DNA from: Prevotella sp. UBA6447
GTDB taxonomy: Bacteria > Bacteroidota > Bacteroidia > Bacteroidales > Bacteroidaceae
Reading direction: 5' to 3'
NCBI GenBank assembly: GCA_002437115.1
Contig: DJOD01000012.1
Location: 1-32,343 of the forward strand
DNA length: 32,343 nt
Part shown: in pieces, positions 14,493 to 23,042 of the stretch
Position numbering within the stretch: position 1 is the stretch's first letter
Layout: every line of letters begins with the position of its first letter
Notes under the pieces: generated by a model
The model's input: the letters and a program-made list of their open reading frames with translations, nothing else
Told to the model about the DNA's origin: nothing
Database searches by the model: none
Translations under genes and position numbers: made by a program

Positions 14493-16496
14493 CTATCCAA
14501 ACCGCTCCACAAACGTGTCTTCTGAAATGATAGGTATGTTGAGCTGATGAGCCTTCTGATTTTTGCTGCTGGCGGAAGCCAAGTCGTTGTTAATAAGAAA
14601 TGATGTCGCCTTACTTACAGACCCTGTCACCTTTCCGCCTTGTGACTCGATATAGGTCTTCAGCTCATTGCGGTTCTTGTAATGATGCACATCCCCGGTA
14701 ATGACAAAAGTCATGCCCCTGCATTTGCTGCCATTAGACACCGCTGAAGTCTGCTCCACGGTAAGCACATCGAGCAACTTGCTGACCACCTCTTTATGTT
14801 CATCTTGTGAGAACCAAGACACCAGCGATTTGGCCTTCTCAGGACCGATTCCGGGTATCAGGGCCAACACCTCTTCAGCCTTTGGCGCGAAAAGATCATT
14901 CGACCGTGTACGCCCCTCCGCCAGTGCCACCAGCTCTTGCAAAGGATAGGCTGCCAGCAACCGGTTGCAAACATCCTGTCCACACAAAGGTATTGACAGG
15001 GCGTAGAGCAAGCGGCGAGCTTCCACACGGCGAGCAAGCTCCACAGACTGGCGGATATTGGCAGCCGACTTGACACCGAAGCCCTCCAATGCTGCTATCT
15101 CTTCCGTGTGGGCGGGCAAGCCAAAAATGTCGGCATAGTCGCGAATCCATCCCAAGTTGATGAACTTTTGCAAGGTCTGTTCCGATATTCCATCAACGTT
15201 GACTCCCTGTTTGGAAACGAACCTCGCAAACTTCTTCAGCTGTTTGGCCGGACAAGCCGCATTGGTGCAATGAAGGGTCTTCGTGCCGCTTGACGGGCTT
15301 ACAGTCACTCGTGTGGCTGCACCGCAAACTGGGCACGCCCCTGGGACATGAAAAGCCCCCACAGCATGACGTACCTTGATGACCTTCGGAATAATTTTGT
15401 TGGCTTTGATTACCTCCAGCTCCGACCCCTTGTCACCGATTCCCAACCGCTCACACTCGCTAATGTTGCACAACGAAGCGCGTTTCACCGTGGTGCCCTC
15501 AAGCTCCACGGGGGCAAACACGGCCACGGGCGATATAGCGGAAGCCGCGCAACTCCACTCGATGTGGTCGAGTTCCGTGTGGGCACTCTCATCGGCCCAC
15601 TTGAAGGCATAACCGGCCCGGGTAGCATGATGACCTGTGACCGACCCGGTGCTTGCATAAGCCACGTCGTCATAAGCAATGACCAACCCGTCAACGGGAT
15701 AGGGATTCTCACGCCGGGTGACCTTCACCGTCCATCGGTCAATCACCTTGTTTATGTTGTCGAGCGTCGGATTGTCAATGCGCTCATGCTCCACACATCC
15801 GAGCCCCACACGTCGAAGCCAGTCCATGCGGGCTCCCCACGTGTCAATTTTCTCATCCGTATGGACAAGCGTAAAGGGAATCCAGTGGATATGACGTTGC
15901 GCCACTTCGCGTGGGTCTTTCAGTGTCAACGAGCCAGAGGCCAAGTTGCGTGGATTGGCATACTCCTCGTCACTTTCCAAGTTGAACCGTTCAAAGTCGT
16001 CGTAAGAGATAACGGCCTCGCCACGCACCACGACATGACCTCCTGCCACGATACTTGTCGGGATGCCATTGATGGCTGACGCCAAATGCGTGATGTTGGT
16101 TCCGATGTGACCGTCGCCACGAGTCACGACCTTTGACAACTTTCCATTGTCATAGGTCACGACCAAGGTCAGGCCGTCCAACTTCCAAGACAACCAAATT
16201 GGCCTACCCTCTGCCCACTTCACCAAGTCGACGGGCCGTTTGGTCTTGGCCAATGAGAGCGCAGGAAACTCATGCGCCTCCTTCTTGCCTACCACGGAGT
16301 CGGCTGACACTTGGTGGGTGGGCGAGCCGGGCAAGACAACACCCGACTGTTCTTCCAACTGTTTCAACTGGTCAAACTTTGCATCCCACTCATAATCGGT
16401 CATAATTTCTCCACGACCATTATAATAAGCGTCGGAGGCGCGGTTAAGCTCTCCGACAAGCTGTTTCATCTGCTCTATAATGTCCATTTCCTTCAT
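14493..16496 (-). CDS. ligA: Divergent NAD-dependent DNA ligase
   Basis: The 667-residue protein has the full LigA layout: Ia domain (1-60), nucleotidyltransferase core with the adenylation motif WKLDG (Lys105), TRGDG (125-129), RGE (Glu160), VDG (Asp269) and AFKW (Lys299); OB fold; zinc finger CPVC...C....C (Cys388, 391, 410, 415); helix-hairpin-helix repeats; and a C-terminal BRCT domain from about 590. It departs from E. coli LigA at key places: the residue matching Glu113 is Ser103, Lys290 is replaced by Ala274, and the Tyr35 position is Trp. It resembles a second LigA-like group seen in other anaerobes, so the main replicative ligase may lie elsewhere. Activity should not be assumed. Start ATG 16496; ATG 16487 is an alternative. 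Confidence 0.88.
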   Translation of the reverse strand: MKEMDIIEQMKQLVGELNRASDAYYNGRGEIMTDYEWDAKFDQLKQLEEQSGVVLPGSPTHQVSADSVVGKKEAHEFPALSLAKTKRPVDLVKWAEGRPIWLSWKLDGLTLVVTYDNGKLSKVVTRGDGHIGTNITHLASAINGIPTSIVAGGHVVVRGEAVISYDDFERFNLESDEEYANPRNLASGSLTLKDPREVAQRHIHWIPFTLVHTDEKIDTWGARMDWLRRVGLGCVEHERIDNPTLDNINKVIDRWTVKVTRRENPYPVDGLVIAYDDVAYASTGSVTGHHATRAGYAFKWADESAHTELDHIEWSCAASAISPVAVFAPVELEGTTVKRASLCNISECERLGIGDKGSELEVIKANKIIPKVIKVRHAVGAFHVPGACPVCGAATRVTVSPSSGTKTLHCTNAACPAKQLKKFARFVSKQGVNVDGISEQTLQKFINLGWIRDYADIFGLPAHTEEIAALEGFGVKSAANIRQSVELARRVEARRLLYALSIPLCGQDVCNRLLAAYPLQELVALAEGRTRSNDLFAPKAEEVLALIPGIGPEKAKSLVSWFSQDEHKEVVSKLLDVLTVEQTSAVSNGSKCRGMTFVITGDVHHYKNRNELKTYIESQGGKVTGSVSKATSFLINNDLASASSKNQKAHQLNIPIISEDTFVERFG

Positions 16497-16539
16497 TTGT
16501 AATTGGCGCGAAGGTGACCTGTAGCCACCAACACTGCCA

Positions 16540-16574
16540 CAAACTTACAAAAAATCTTCGGAATAACCGACAAA
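16540..16574 (-). promoter_or_regulatory. Putative ligA promoter
   Basis: TAAGTTTG on the minus strand (16540-16547) is an exact -7 box; a TTTG at 16571-16574 lies 23 bases upstream, slightly farther than usual. The leader to the ligA ATG at 16496 would be about 39 bases. Confidence 0.5.
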
Positions 16575-16671
16575 GCAAAGAAGATTGTTCACACAGCCAC
16601 GCATTTCACTCTTTTCCTTAACTTCTGCAACATTTCCACTTATTTTCTTTTCTTGCTCTTTTCTTTTTGCT

Positions 16672-16679
16672 TAACTTTG
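16672..16679 (+). promoter_or_regulatory. Promoter box of the B3/B4-domain gene
   Basis: TAACTTTG at 16672-16679 is an exact -7 box 26 bases before the ATG at 16706. It excludes the upstream TTG start at 16667, which would lie in front of the promoter. A pyrimidine-rich stretch precedes it, without a clear TTTG at the right distance. Confidence 0.6.
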
Positions 16680-16705
16680 CGGACACAAAGCAAAAACGCT
16701 TGTAT

Positions 16706-17371
16706 ATGAACATTATAGTAAGCCAAGAAATCGAACAAGTCTGCCCTTCTTTCGTGGGTGCTTGCGTAGAGACCTATGCCGAGAACTCCGCCCACAACGA
16801 AGCCCTATGGGATGAAATCAAGTCACTGGGCAATCACTACCGCACATTTCTAACGACTGACACTGTGAAAGAACTGCCTGGCATTGCTGCCACACGCCGC
16901 GTCTACCGCGCCTGCGGCAAGGATCCTTCACGCTATCGACCTGCGGCCGAAGCACTCATTCGTCGACAACTGCAAGGCAAGCCTCTCTATCAAATCAACA
17001 CGCTGGTAGACCTCGTCAACCTGGCCAGCATCGCCTACGGTTACAGCATCGGTGGCTTCGATGCCGACAAGTTTGTGGGTGACACGCTGACACTGGGCAT
17101 CGGGCGAGAGGGCGAGCCCTATGAAGGCATCGGAAGGGGCATGATTAACATTGCGGGGCTACCCGTCTATCGAGACGCTAAAGGCGGCGTGGGAACTCCC
17201 ACATCCGACAACGAACGCACGAAGATAGCCATCGAAACTACCCATCTTATGGTACTCATCAACGGCTACGATGGTGACGAAGACCATGTGCGCAAAAATG
17301 CCGAATACCTACAACAACTGCTACGCAAGTACGCTAAAAGCGACGGGGGCACCTATCAGTTGTACAGATAA
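16706..17371 (+). CDS. B3/B4 tRNA-binding-domain protein
   Basis: A 221-residue protein made almost entirely of the B3/B4 domain found in the beta subunit of phenylalanyl-tRNA synthetase, where it forms the editing site. Typical segments are LPGIAATRRVYRACGKDPSRYRPAAEALIRR, NTLVDLVNLASIAYGYSIGGFDADK and GTPTSDNERTKIAIETTHLMVLING. Free-standing B3/B4 proteins are common in bacteria and archaea; an editing or tRNA/amino-acid-binding role is plausible but not proven. Start ATG 16706 follows the promoter box. It heads a run of four plus-strand genes with gaps of 45, 45 and 23 bases. Confidence 0.85.
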   Translation: MNIIVSQEIEQVCPSFVGACVETYAENSAHNEALWDEIKSLGNHYRTFLTTDTVKELPGIAATRRVYRACGKDPSRYRPAAEALIRRQLQGKPLYQINTLVDLVNLASIAYGYSIGGFDADKFVGDTLTLGIGREGEPYEGIGRGMINIAGLPVYRDAKGGVGTPTSDNERTKIAIETTHLMVLINGYDGDEDHVRKNAEYLQQLLRKYAKSDGGTYQLYR

Positions 17372-17416
17372 TGTTTTCATGTCAGCTGCTTCACCGACCG
17401 CTTAACACACATTACC

Positions 17417-18238
17417 ATGATAATTGGAATCGACGTGGGCATCAGCACCACCAAAATTGTTGGCATCAGCAAAAACAATGAGGTCGTCTCGCCTATACGC
17501 ATCAAGGCCACCGACCCTGTGACATCGCTCTACGGGGCATTTGGCAAGTATCTCTACAACAACCAAATCAAGCTGCAAGACATTGAGCACGTGATGATCA
17601 CAGGTGTTGGATCCGCTTACATCAACACGCCCATTTACGGTTTGCCTACCGACAAGGCCGAGGAATTCATAGCCGATGGCCTTGGTGCGCGTTACGAAAC
17701 GGGGCTCAACCGTATGCTGGTCGTGTCGATGGGCACGGGCACCAGCCTCGTGCAGTGTGACAGCGACGACATTCGCCACATCGGAGGCATTGGCCTTGGC
17801 GGTGGAACGCTCATGGGGTTGAGCCGTATCATGCTGCAGACCGACGACATCAAGCAGGTCATCAGTCTGGCCAACGAAGGCAACCTGGCCAACATTGACG
17901 TGCAAATTGGCGACATCAGTCCCAACCCCTTACCTGGGCTTCCAAAGGATGTCACAGCCTCTCTTTTCGGAAACGCCAAGGGCAACGCCACACGCGAAGA
18001 CACGGCTTTGGGCATCATCACCACTGTGCTGCAGACCATCGGGTCAAGTTGCATCCTCGCCTCGCTCAACTCGGGCATTCGCAAATATGTGCTCATCGGC
18101 AACCTTACACTGTTGCCCCAATGCCAAAAGGTGTTCCCTGCCATGGAAAAGCTCTACAACGTGAAATTCATCATTCCCAGATACTCGGAGTATTGCACCG
18201 CCATCGGTGCGGCCTTGAGCTACAAAAAGACATATTAA
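17417..18238 (+). CDS. coaW: Type II pantothenate kinase
   Basis: Phosphorylates pantothenate in the first step of coenzyme A synthesis. The 273-residue ASKHA-fold protein shows the phosphate-1 loop GIDVGISTTKIVGI at the N-terminus, the MVVSMGTGTSLV-type phosphate-2 loop near residue 110, GGIGLGGGTLMGLSRIM (about 117-133) and a C-terminal YCTAIGAALSYKK adenosine motif. This is the staphylococcal CoaW/eukaryotic PanK type, not CoaA or CoaX. Start ATG 17417 gives MIIGIDVGIS. It lies 45 bases from the genes on either side and may share their transcript. Confidence 0.87.
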   Translation: MIIGIDVGISTTKIVGISKNNEVVSPIRIKATDPVTSLYGAFGKYLYNNQIKLQDIEHVMITGVGSAYINTPIYGLPTDKAEEFIADGLGARYETGLNRMLVVSMGTGTSLVQCDSDDIRHIGGIGLGGGTLMGLSRIMLQTDDIKQVISLANEGNLANIDVQIGDISPNPLPGLPKDVTASLFGNAKGNATREDTALGIITTVLQTIGSSCILASLNSGIRKYVLIGNLTLLPQCQKVFPAMEKLYNVKFIIPRYSEYCTAIGAALSYKKTY

Positions 18239-18283
18239 ACGTCAATATATATTTCAGAACCAAAACAAACATAACTCATCATC

Positions 18284-20497
18284 ATGAACATAAGGACAAT
18301 TGGGGTTGCGGCTTTGGCCCTCGCGACAACAGCGACCCACGCGCAAGGCACGGTGGCCGATTACAAACGAGCATACGGCCTCTATGACAAGTTTCAACAA
18401 AAGAACGTTTTACATTGGGCACACGACATCGGATGGAAAGATTCTTCTGCCGTCCTACACTACTACATAGACACACAGGATGGAAGACGCTATATAACAT
18501 ACGATGCCTCATCAGGTGCCACCAACAGCTATGCCTCAGAGAAAGAGATGAAGGATGCGCTGGGCATCAAGGAGCGCAAAGACCCTTGGGGGCAGCGCCA
18601 CAACGAAGACCCCTTCCGTCATCCGCAACGCCACTGGATGGAAACCGACGACGAGCAGGAGCAACGTGTGGTGACCTCGCCCGACAAGAAACTCGACGCG
18701 TGGATTGAGAGTAACAACGTCTATGTCCACGAAGTGGGAAAGCCTTACTCTGAAAAACATGCCCTCACACAAGACGGAACTATCGGGCGTTATTACAGCT
18801 CCAACATCTATTGGAGTCCCGATTCACGTAAGATTTTCGTATGCAAGCGCAATAGCGTTGAGAAGCGCTACGTCTATTACGTAGAGTCGTCACCCGCCGA
18901 CCAAGAACAGCCCATCCTCCACAAGCAGGAATACGCCAAGCCTGGCGACGAGCTGCCACAGCACTGGCCCGTCATTCTTTCCCTCTCGCTACCCGACAAG
19001 GCCACCTCGGATGGCAACAAGCAGAGAAGCCTGCTCGATGGCATGGTGGTGAAGAAGGTGGAAGGCGATGCCCACGCCGTGGAAAACCAATACAGCCTCG
19101 ACTGGTTCCAATGGACACCTGACAGCCGTGAAGTGACCATGGAGTACAACCGGCGCGGGCACCAACTTTACCAAATGCTGGCCATGGATGCCTCAACAGG
19201 CAACCTGAGAACCGTGGTGGAGGAACGCTCCAACACGTTTGTCAACTACTCGCGCCTCTGGAGACAATTCATCAACGACGGCAAACAACTTCTCTGGACC
19301 TCGGAGCGCGACAACTGGAACCACATCTACCTCTACGATGTACAACCCGACAAGAAAGGTCGCCTCGCCAAGCCTCGCCAGATTACCCGGGGTGACTGGT
19401 TTGTGCGCCGCGTGGAGAATGTAGACGAGCAGAACCGCATCATCTACTTCGCCGCATCAGGCGTCAACAAGGACGAGGACCCTTACCTCATCCATTACTA
19501 CAAGATTGGCTTCGACGGCAAGGGCATGACCTGCCTCACCCCCGCCGAGGGCAATCACTCGGTGGTGTTCTCGCCCGACCACCAATACCTGGTCGACACC
19601 TACAGCAAGGTCGACACGCCACCCGTCACCGAACTGCGCAGCGCCTCCGACGGGCACCTCATCAAGACCCTGGAGACAGCCGACATCTCCAAGCTGAAAG
19701 CCAACGGATGGGTGGCTCCCGAGGTGTTCAAGGCCAAGGGACGTGACGGCAAGACCGACATGTGGGGCATCATCCAACGACCCACCAACTTCGACCCCTC
19801 GAAGAAGTATCCAGTCATCGAGTATATCTATGCCGGCCCAGGCGATGCCTACACGCCCAAAAACTTCATCCCCTACAACTGGAACACCACGTCGTTGGCC
19901 GAGCTGGGCTTCATCGTCGTGCAACTCGATGCCATGGGCACCAGCTACCGTGGCAAGAAATTTGAGGAGGTGTGCTTCAAGAACCTGAAGGACGCAGGTT
20001 TCCCTGACCGTGAACTGTGGATCAAGGCAGCGGCAGCCAAGTACCCCTATATGGATTCCGACAACGTCGGCATCTTCGGCGCATCGGCCGGTGGGCAAGA
20101 GTCCACCACCGCTGTCTTGCTGTACGGCGACTTCTACAAGGCCGCTTACAGCTCATGCGGATGCCACGACAATCGCATGGACAAGATCTGGTGGAACGAG
20201 CAGTGGATGGGCTGGCCCGTCGACTCGAGCTACGTGGAGTGCAGCAATGTCTACAACGCCCACAAGCTGGAACGCCCGCTGATGCTCGTCGTGGGTGAGC
20301 TTGACGACAACGTAGACCCATCAAGCACCTACCAGGTGGTCAATGCCCTGGAGAAGGCTGGCAAGGACTTCGACCTTGTGGTGTTGCCCGGCGTGCACCA
20401 CACCTTGGGCGAGCGGTATGGCGAGCACAAGCGCTACGATTTCTTCGTGAAGAACCTGCTCCACGTCAATCCGCCCAAGTGGTCGGACGTAAAATGA
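18284..20497 (+). CDS. Dipeptidyl peptidase IV-type S9 peptidase
   Basis: A secreted serine peptidase that should remove dipeptides from peptide N-termini. The 737-residue product has a signal peptide (cleavage near ATTATHAQG), an eight-bladed beta-propeller domain (about 30-480) and a C-terminal alpha/beta-hydrolase domain. The triad is visible: Ser601 in FGASAGGQ (GxSxGG), Asp674 in GELDDNVDP and probably His706 in LPGVHHTLG. The propeller carries the HYYIDTQDGR and MEYNRRGHQLY segments typical of the family. Substrate preference (Pro at position 2) cannot be read from the sequence. Porphyromonas and Prevotella use such enzymes to take up peptides. It lies between coaW and the GltD-like gene. 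Confidence 0.92.
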   Translation: MNIRTIGVAALALATTATHAQGTVADYKRAYGLYDKFQQKNVLHWAHDIGWKDSSAVLHYYIDTQDGRRYITYDASSGATNSYASEKEMKDALGIKERKDPWGQRHNEDPFRHPQRHWMETDDEQEQRVVTSPDKKLDAWIESNNVYVHEVGKPYSEKHALTQDGTIGRYYSSNIYWSPDSRKIFVCKRNSVEKRYVYYVESSPADQEQPILHKQEYAKPGDELPQHWPVILSLSLPDKATSDGNKQRSLLDGMVVKKVEGDAHAVENQYSLDWFQWTPDSREVTMEYNRRGHQLYQMLAMDASTGNLRTVVEERSNTFVNYSRLWRQFINDGKQLLWTSERDNWNHIYLYDVQPDKKGRLAKPRQITRGDWFVRRVENVDEQNRIIYFAASGVNKDEDPYLIHYYKIGFDGKGMTCLTPAEGNHSVVFSPDHQYLVDTYSKVDTPPVTELRSASDGHLIKTLETADISKLKANGWVAPEVFKAKGRDGKTDMWGIIQRPTNFDPSKKYPVIEYIYAGPGDAYTPKNFIPYNWNTTSLAELGFIVVQLDAMGTSYRGKKFEEVCFKNLKDAGFPDRELWIKAAAAKYPYMDSDNVGIFGASAGGQESTTAVLLYGDFYKAAYSSCGCHDNRMDKIWWNEQWMGWPVDSSYVECSNVYNAHKLERPLMLVVGELDDNVDPSSTYQVVNALEKAGKDFDLVVLPGVHHTLGERYGEHKRYDFFVKNLLHVNPPKWSDVK

Positions 20498-20520
20498 TGA
20501 TTGCCAACAATTAAGAAGGA

Positions 20521-21873
20521 ATGGAAACAGAAAACAAGTTGTTTCAGGAGGTCAACGAAGGCTACACCATGCACGAGGCCATCGAAGAGGCCAAGCGGTG
20601 CCTCAACTGCAAAGTGCCGCAATGCAAGAAAGGGTGCCCCATCAGCCATGACATACCTTCCTGGATACATGAGCTGTCGATGGGAAACCTCGGCAACGCC
20701 ATGGATATCATCAACAGCAAGAGCAACTTGCCCGCCGTGTGCGGACGGGTGTGTCCACACGAAAAGCAATGCGAGGGTCATTGTGTGCTCAACAAGAAGG
20801 GCAAGGGTATCAAGGTCGGCAAACTGGAACGGTTTATAGCCGACTTTGATGGCGACATGGGTCTCATTCGCGAGATGCTGTTGCCCAAGACACGGGGCAA
20901 GGTGGCCGTCATCGGCTCAGGCCCCGCTGGCCTGACCATCGCCGGCGACCTAGCACGGCAGGGATTCAGCGTGGAGATCTTCGAGATGGAACCGGAACCG
21001 GGCGGCGTGCTGATGTTTGGCATTCCCGAATACAGGTTGCCCAAAGAGATTGTGCGCCGTGAGATCAAGAAGATCGAAGAACTTGGCGTGGTGTTTCATT
21101 GCAACACCACCGTCGGGAACGACACGCTCAACATCGACAAGCTCTTCGCCATGGGCTACGACGCCATCTTCATGGGAACGGGAACCGGCAAGCCGAAGAA
21201 GCTCCACATTCCGGGATGCAACCTCAAGGGCGTACGGCAGGCCATCTGGTTCCTGCGGCGCGTGAGCCTCTACAACGAAGGCAATCTGAGCCGTGACGAG
21301 GTGGCCGTGCGCGAGGGCAACAGGGTGTATGTCATCGGCTGTGGAAACACGGCGATGGATGCCGCGAGGACCGCCGTCCGCATGGGGGCAAGCCATGTGG
21401 AGGTGGTCTATCATCGCACCATCAACGACATGAGCGCGTTACGATCCGAATATGAGGATGCCGTGTCTGAGGGTGTGCACTTCAGTTGGGAGTCGAGCAT
21501 CGTGGAGATACATGACCACGAAGGCACGCTCGATGAGGTGGTCATCGAGACAACAGACGGTCAGCGCCGCACAGAGCGTGCCGACTTGGTGATCATGGCT
21601 GTCGGATCGGCTCCCGCAAGTCGCATCGTGTCCACGACAACAGGCATTGAGGTTGACGACCGCGGATATGTCCTCACCCGTGAGAAGCCCTACGGCATGA
21701 CCACCCGGAAGGGCGTGTTTGCCGGAGGCGACGTGGTGAACCGACCGTCCACCGTAGTCCTGGCCATGCACGATGCCAAGCAGGTGGCCGAAGGCATTGC
21801 GCAATATGTGGATGCCATCAAGCTCCTTGAGGCCATCAACATGGAGGGCGAAATCAGAAAGCCCACACAATAA
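20521..21873 (+). CDS. gltD: GltD-like NAD(P)-dependent iron-sulfur flavoprotein
   Basis: The 450-residue protein matches the small subunit of NADPH glutamate synthase: an N-terminal ferredoxin-like domain with two cysteine groups (Cys27, 30, 35, 39 and Cys74, 78, 84, 88), an FAD site (VAVIGSGPAGLTIAGDLARQG, about 128-148), EPEPGGVLMFGIPEYRLPK, and an NAD(P)H site (VYVIGCGNTAMDAARTAVRMGA). The C-terminal GVFAGGDVVNRPSTVVLAM closes the FAD domain. Its large partner gltB is not next to it, so it may work with an unlinked GltB or belong to the GltD/NfnB-like group that transfers electrons elsewhere. Start ATG 20521, 23 bases after the peptidase gene. A very strong terminator follows. Confidence 0.88.
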   Translation: METENKLFQEVNEGYTMHEAIEEAKRCLNCKVPQCKKGCPISHDIPSWIHELSMGNLGNAMDIINSKSNLPAVCGRVCPHEKQCEGHCVLNKKGKGIKVGKLERFIADFDGDMGLIREMLLPKTRGKVAVIGSGPAGLTIAGDLARQGFSVEIFEMEPEPGGVLMFGIPEYRLPKEIVRREIKKIEELGVVFHCNTTVGNDTLNIDKLFAMGYDAIFMGTGTGKPKKLHIPGCNLKGVRQAIWFLRRVSLYNEGNLSRDEVAVREGNRVYVIGCGNTAMDAARTAVRMGASHVEVVYHRTINDMSALRSEYEDAVSEGVHFSWESSIVEIHDHEGTLDEVVIETTDGQRRTERADLVIMAVGSAPASRIVSTTTGIEVDDRGYVLTREKPYGMTTRKGVFAGGDVVNRPSTVVLAMHDAKQVAEGIAQYVDAIKLLEAINMEGEIRKPTQ

Positions 21874-21928
21874 CGTCTACCCTACTGCTGTTTAAAAACA
21901 TCCCTGTCCTTAGGACGAATCAAAATAT

Positions 21929-21980
21929 CGATGCCGCTTTATTCTCCGCGAAAATGAGGAGAATAAAGCGGCATCGTTTT
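21929..21980 (+). terminator. Strong terminator after the GltD-like gene
   Basis: Perfect 19-base arms at 21929-21947 and 21958-21976 with a 10-base loop, followed by TTTTC on the plus strand. On the minus strand it is followed by ATATTTTG, so it may also stop transcripts of the cobalamin operon and the gene fragment that ends at 21989. Confidence 0.9.
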
Positions 21981-21988
21981 CACAAACA

Positions 21989-22396
21989 CTACATCGGCTT
22001 GATAGTCTTCTCTATGAAAGCCACCTCATCTTCTGTGAGCCCATACTTGCGATAGAGCTGCCGATCAATGTCCTCCACGGGCTGGCTCCAATCGATGTCA
22101 GAATGGGACGTGAAATCTTGGAGGGGAACATAGCTGAATTTATCTTTTGACAAGTGTTGCGTTGCTGCAAGTTGTGCTATCAAGAAACGAGCGAAGCGTG
22201 TTCTGAGATAAGAGTGTAAATGCTCCGCCTCTTCTTGCGTATCAAAAGCATCAAGAACCAGATATGTCTCGGTACAAATCTCTTTTGGCAACAGCATACC
22301 CAGTGAAGAAAGAATTTTCTTTCGAGCAATTTTGTCTGTTTGTCCTGCATGTTCGGCGGTCAAACAGGAGATGATAACCTTCCATTGGAGAATCAT
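21989..22396 (-). pseudogene. C-terminal remnant of an Eco57I-type restriction-modification protein
   Basis: From an ATG at 22396 this frame codes for 135 residues that read like only the last part of large (about 1000 residues or more) Eco57I-type DNA methylase/restriction proteins: KVIISCLTAEHAGQTDK, KEICTETYLVLDAFDT, YLRTRFARFLIAQ, ATQHLSKDKFSYVPLQDFT, and the ending LYRKYGLTEDEVAFIEKTIKPM. No N6-adenine methylase motifs (NPPY) or nuclease domain are present, and the sequence upstream belongs to the adenosyltransferase gene. It is therefore a 5-prime-truncated gene. The recognisable homology begins close to the ATG, beside a small inverted repeat. The fragment could still be translated from the upstream operon, but no function is expected. 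Confidence 0.8.
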
Positions 22397-22398
22397 CG

Positions 22399-22418
22399 GG
22401 TCACCTGCAAATGTGACC
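22399..22418. repeat. Inverted repeat at the break point of the gene remnant
   Basis: GGTCAC (22399-22404) and GTGACC (22413-22418) are perfect 6-base inverted arms with an 8-base loop, just upstream of the remnant ATG. A run of six A (plus strand, 22419-22424) adjoins them. This may mark the old junction. Confidence 0.45.
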
Positions 22419-22521
22419 AAAAAATGGAGACAATGCAAACTTTGGCGGGAACTTTTTCTTCTTGTTCTTGATTTTGTTAGTTCAAGGAGAAAGTACTTCC
22501 CCTGAAAGGCTTGATTATCAA

Positions 22522-22530
22522 GGGGGGGGG
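22522..22530. repeat. Run of nine G between the adenosyltransferase gene and the remnant
   Basis: Nine consecutive G on the plus strand (C on the coding strand of the operon), 12 bases after the adenosyltransferase stop codon. Such runs mutate by slippage. It lies outside both frames as drawn. Confidence 0.7.
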
Positions 22531-22541
22531 ATGACTCCCCT

Positions 22542-23042
22542 CTACTCCATGCGTCCCATGGCCAGTGCGAAGAGGTAGTCGGAGAGGCGGTTGAGATAGG
22601 TGAGCATCGGGGGCGCCACGGGTTCGGTCTTGGCGAGCGCCACCATGCGCCGCTCGCAGGTGCGGGCCTTGGCTCGCGCCATGTGGAGAGCGGCGTCGGC
22701 GAGATCCGTCCCTGGAAGGACAAAACCAAACGGACCAGCCGACTGGCAACACTGGTCAATCTCACGCTCCATCTGGGCCACCGCCTCGGTTACGGTTTTC
22801 TCGTCCGCCGCAGAGAGCCGAGGGGAAGGATTTGCCACCAGGGCCATGAGGCCCATGAGCTGTTGTTGCAGAGTGGCATAAGGCTCAGCCTGTCGGCAGG
22901 CTGCCTTGCACAGGCCGAGGCAGGCCATCAGTTCGTCGAGCTCGCCATTGAGTTCTATCCGCAGGTTATCCTTGTCGACACGTGTGCCGTCGGCAAGCGA
23001 CGTGGCGCCGGTGTCGCCTCTCTTGGTGGTGATGTTGTTCAT
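22542..23042 (-). CDS. PduO-type ATP:cob(I)alamin adenosyltransferase
   Basis: Converts imported cobalamin to adenosylcobalamin with ATP. The 166-residue product carries the PduO-type signatures: the N-terminal ATP motif TKRGDTGATSLADGTRVDKDNLRIELNG split over residues 6-33, DELMACLGL, and the C-terminal ARAKARTCERRMVALAK and TYLNRLSDYLFALAM. It is slightly shorter than the usual 180-190 residues but has all motifs. The ATG at 23042 overlaps the btuC stop by 4 bases (ATGA), so the two are translationally coupled. It is the last intact gene of the B12 operon and fits the pathway: uptake, then adenosylation. Confidence 0.93.
   Translation of the reverse strand: MNNITTKRGDTGATSLADGTRVDKDNLRIELNGELDELMACLGLCKAACRQAEPYATLQQQLMGLMALVANPSPRLSAADEKTVTEAVAQMEREIDQCCQSAGPFGFVLPGTDLADAALHMARAKARTCERRMVALAKTEPVAPPMLTYLNRLSDYLFALAMGRME

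Noticed and set aside
16667..16705. TTG start for the B3/B4 gene
   Set aside because: The TTG lies before the promoter box at 16672-16679; ATG 16706 follows it.
22522..22530. Phase variation of the adenosyltransferase by the G9 run
   Set aside because: The run lies beyond its stop codon, so slippage cannot change the protein.
22397..22765. Upstream extension of the restriction-enzyme remnant to 22765
   Set aside because: The first 123 residues are an out-of-frame reading of the adenosyltransferase gene and the gap, with Arg/Pro/Ser-rich composition; only the part from the ATG at 22396 resembles the family.
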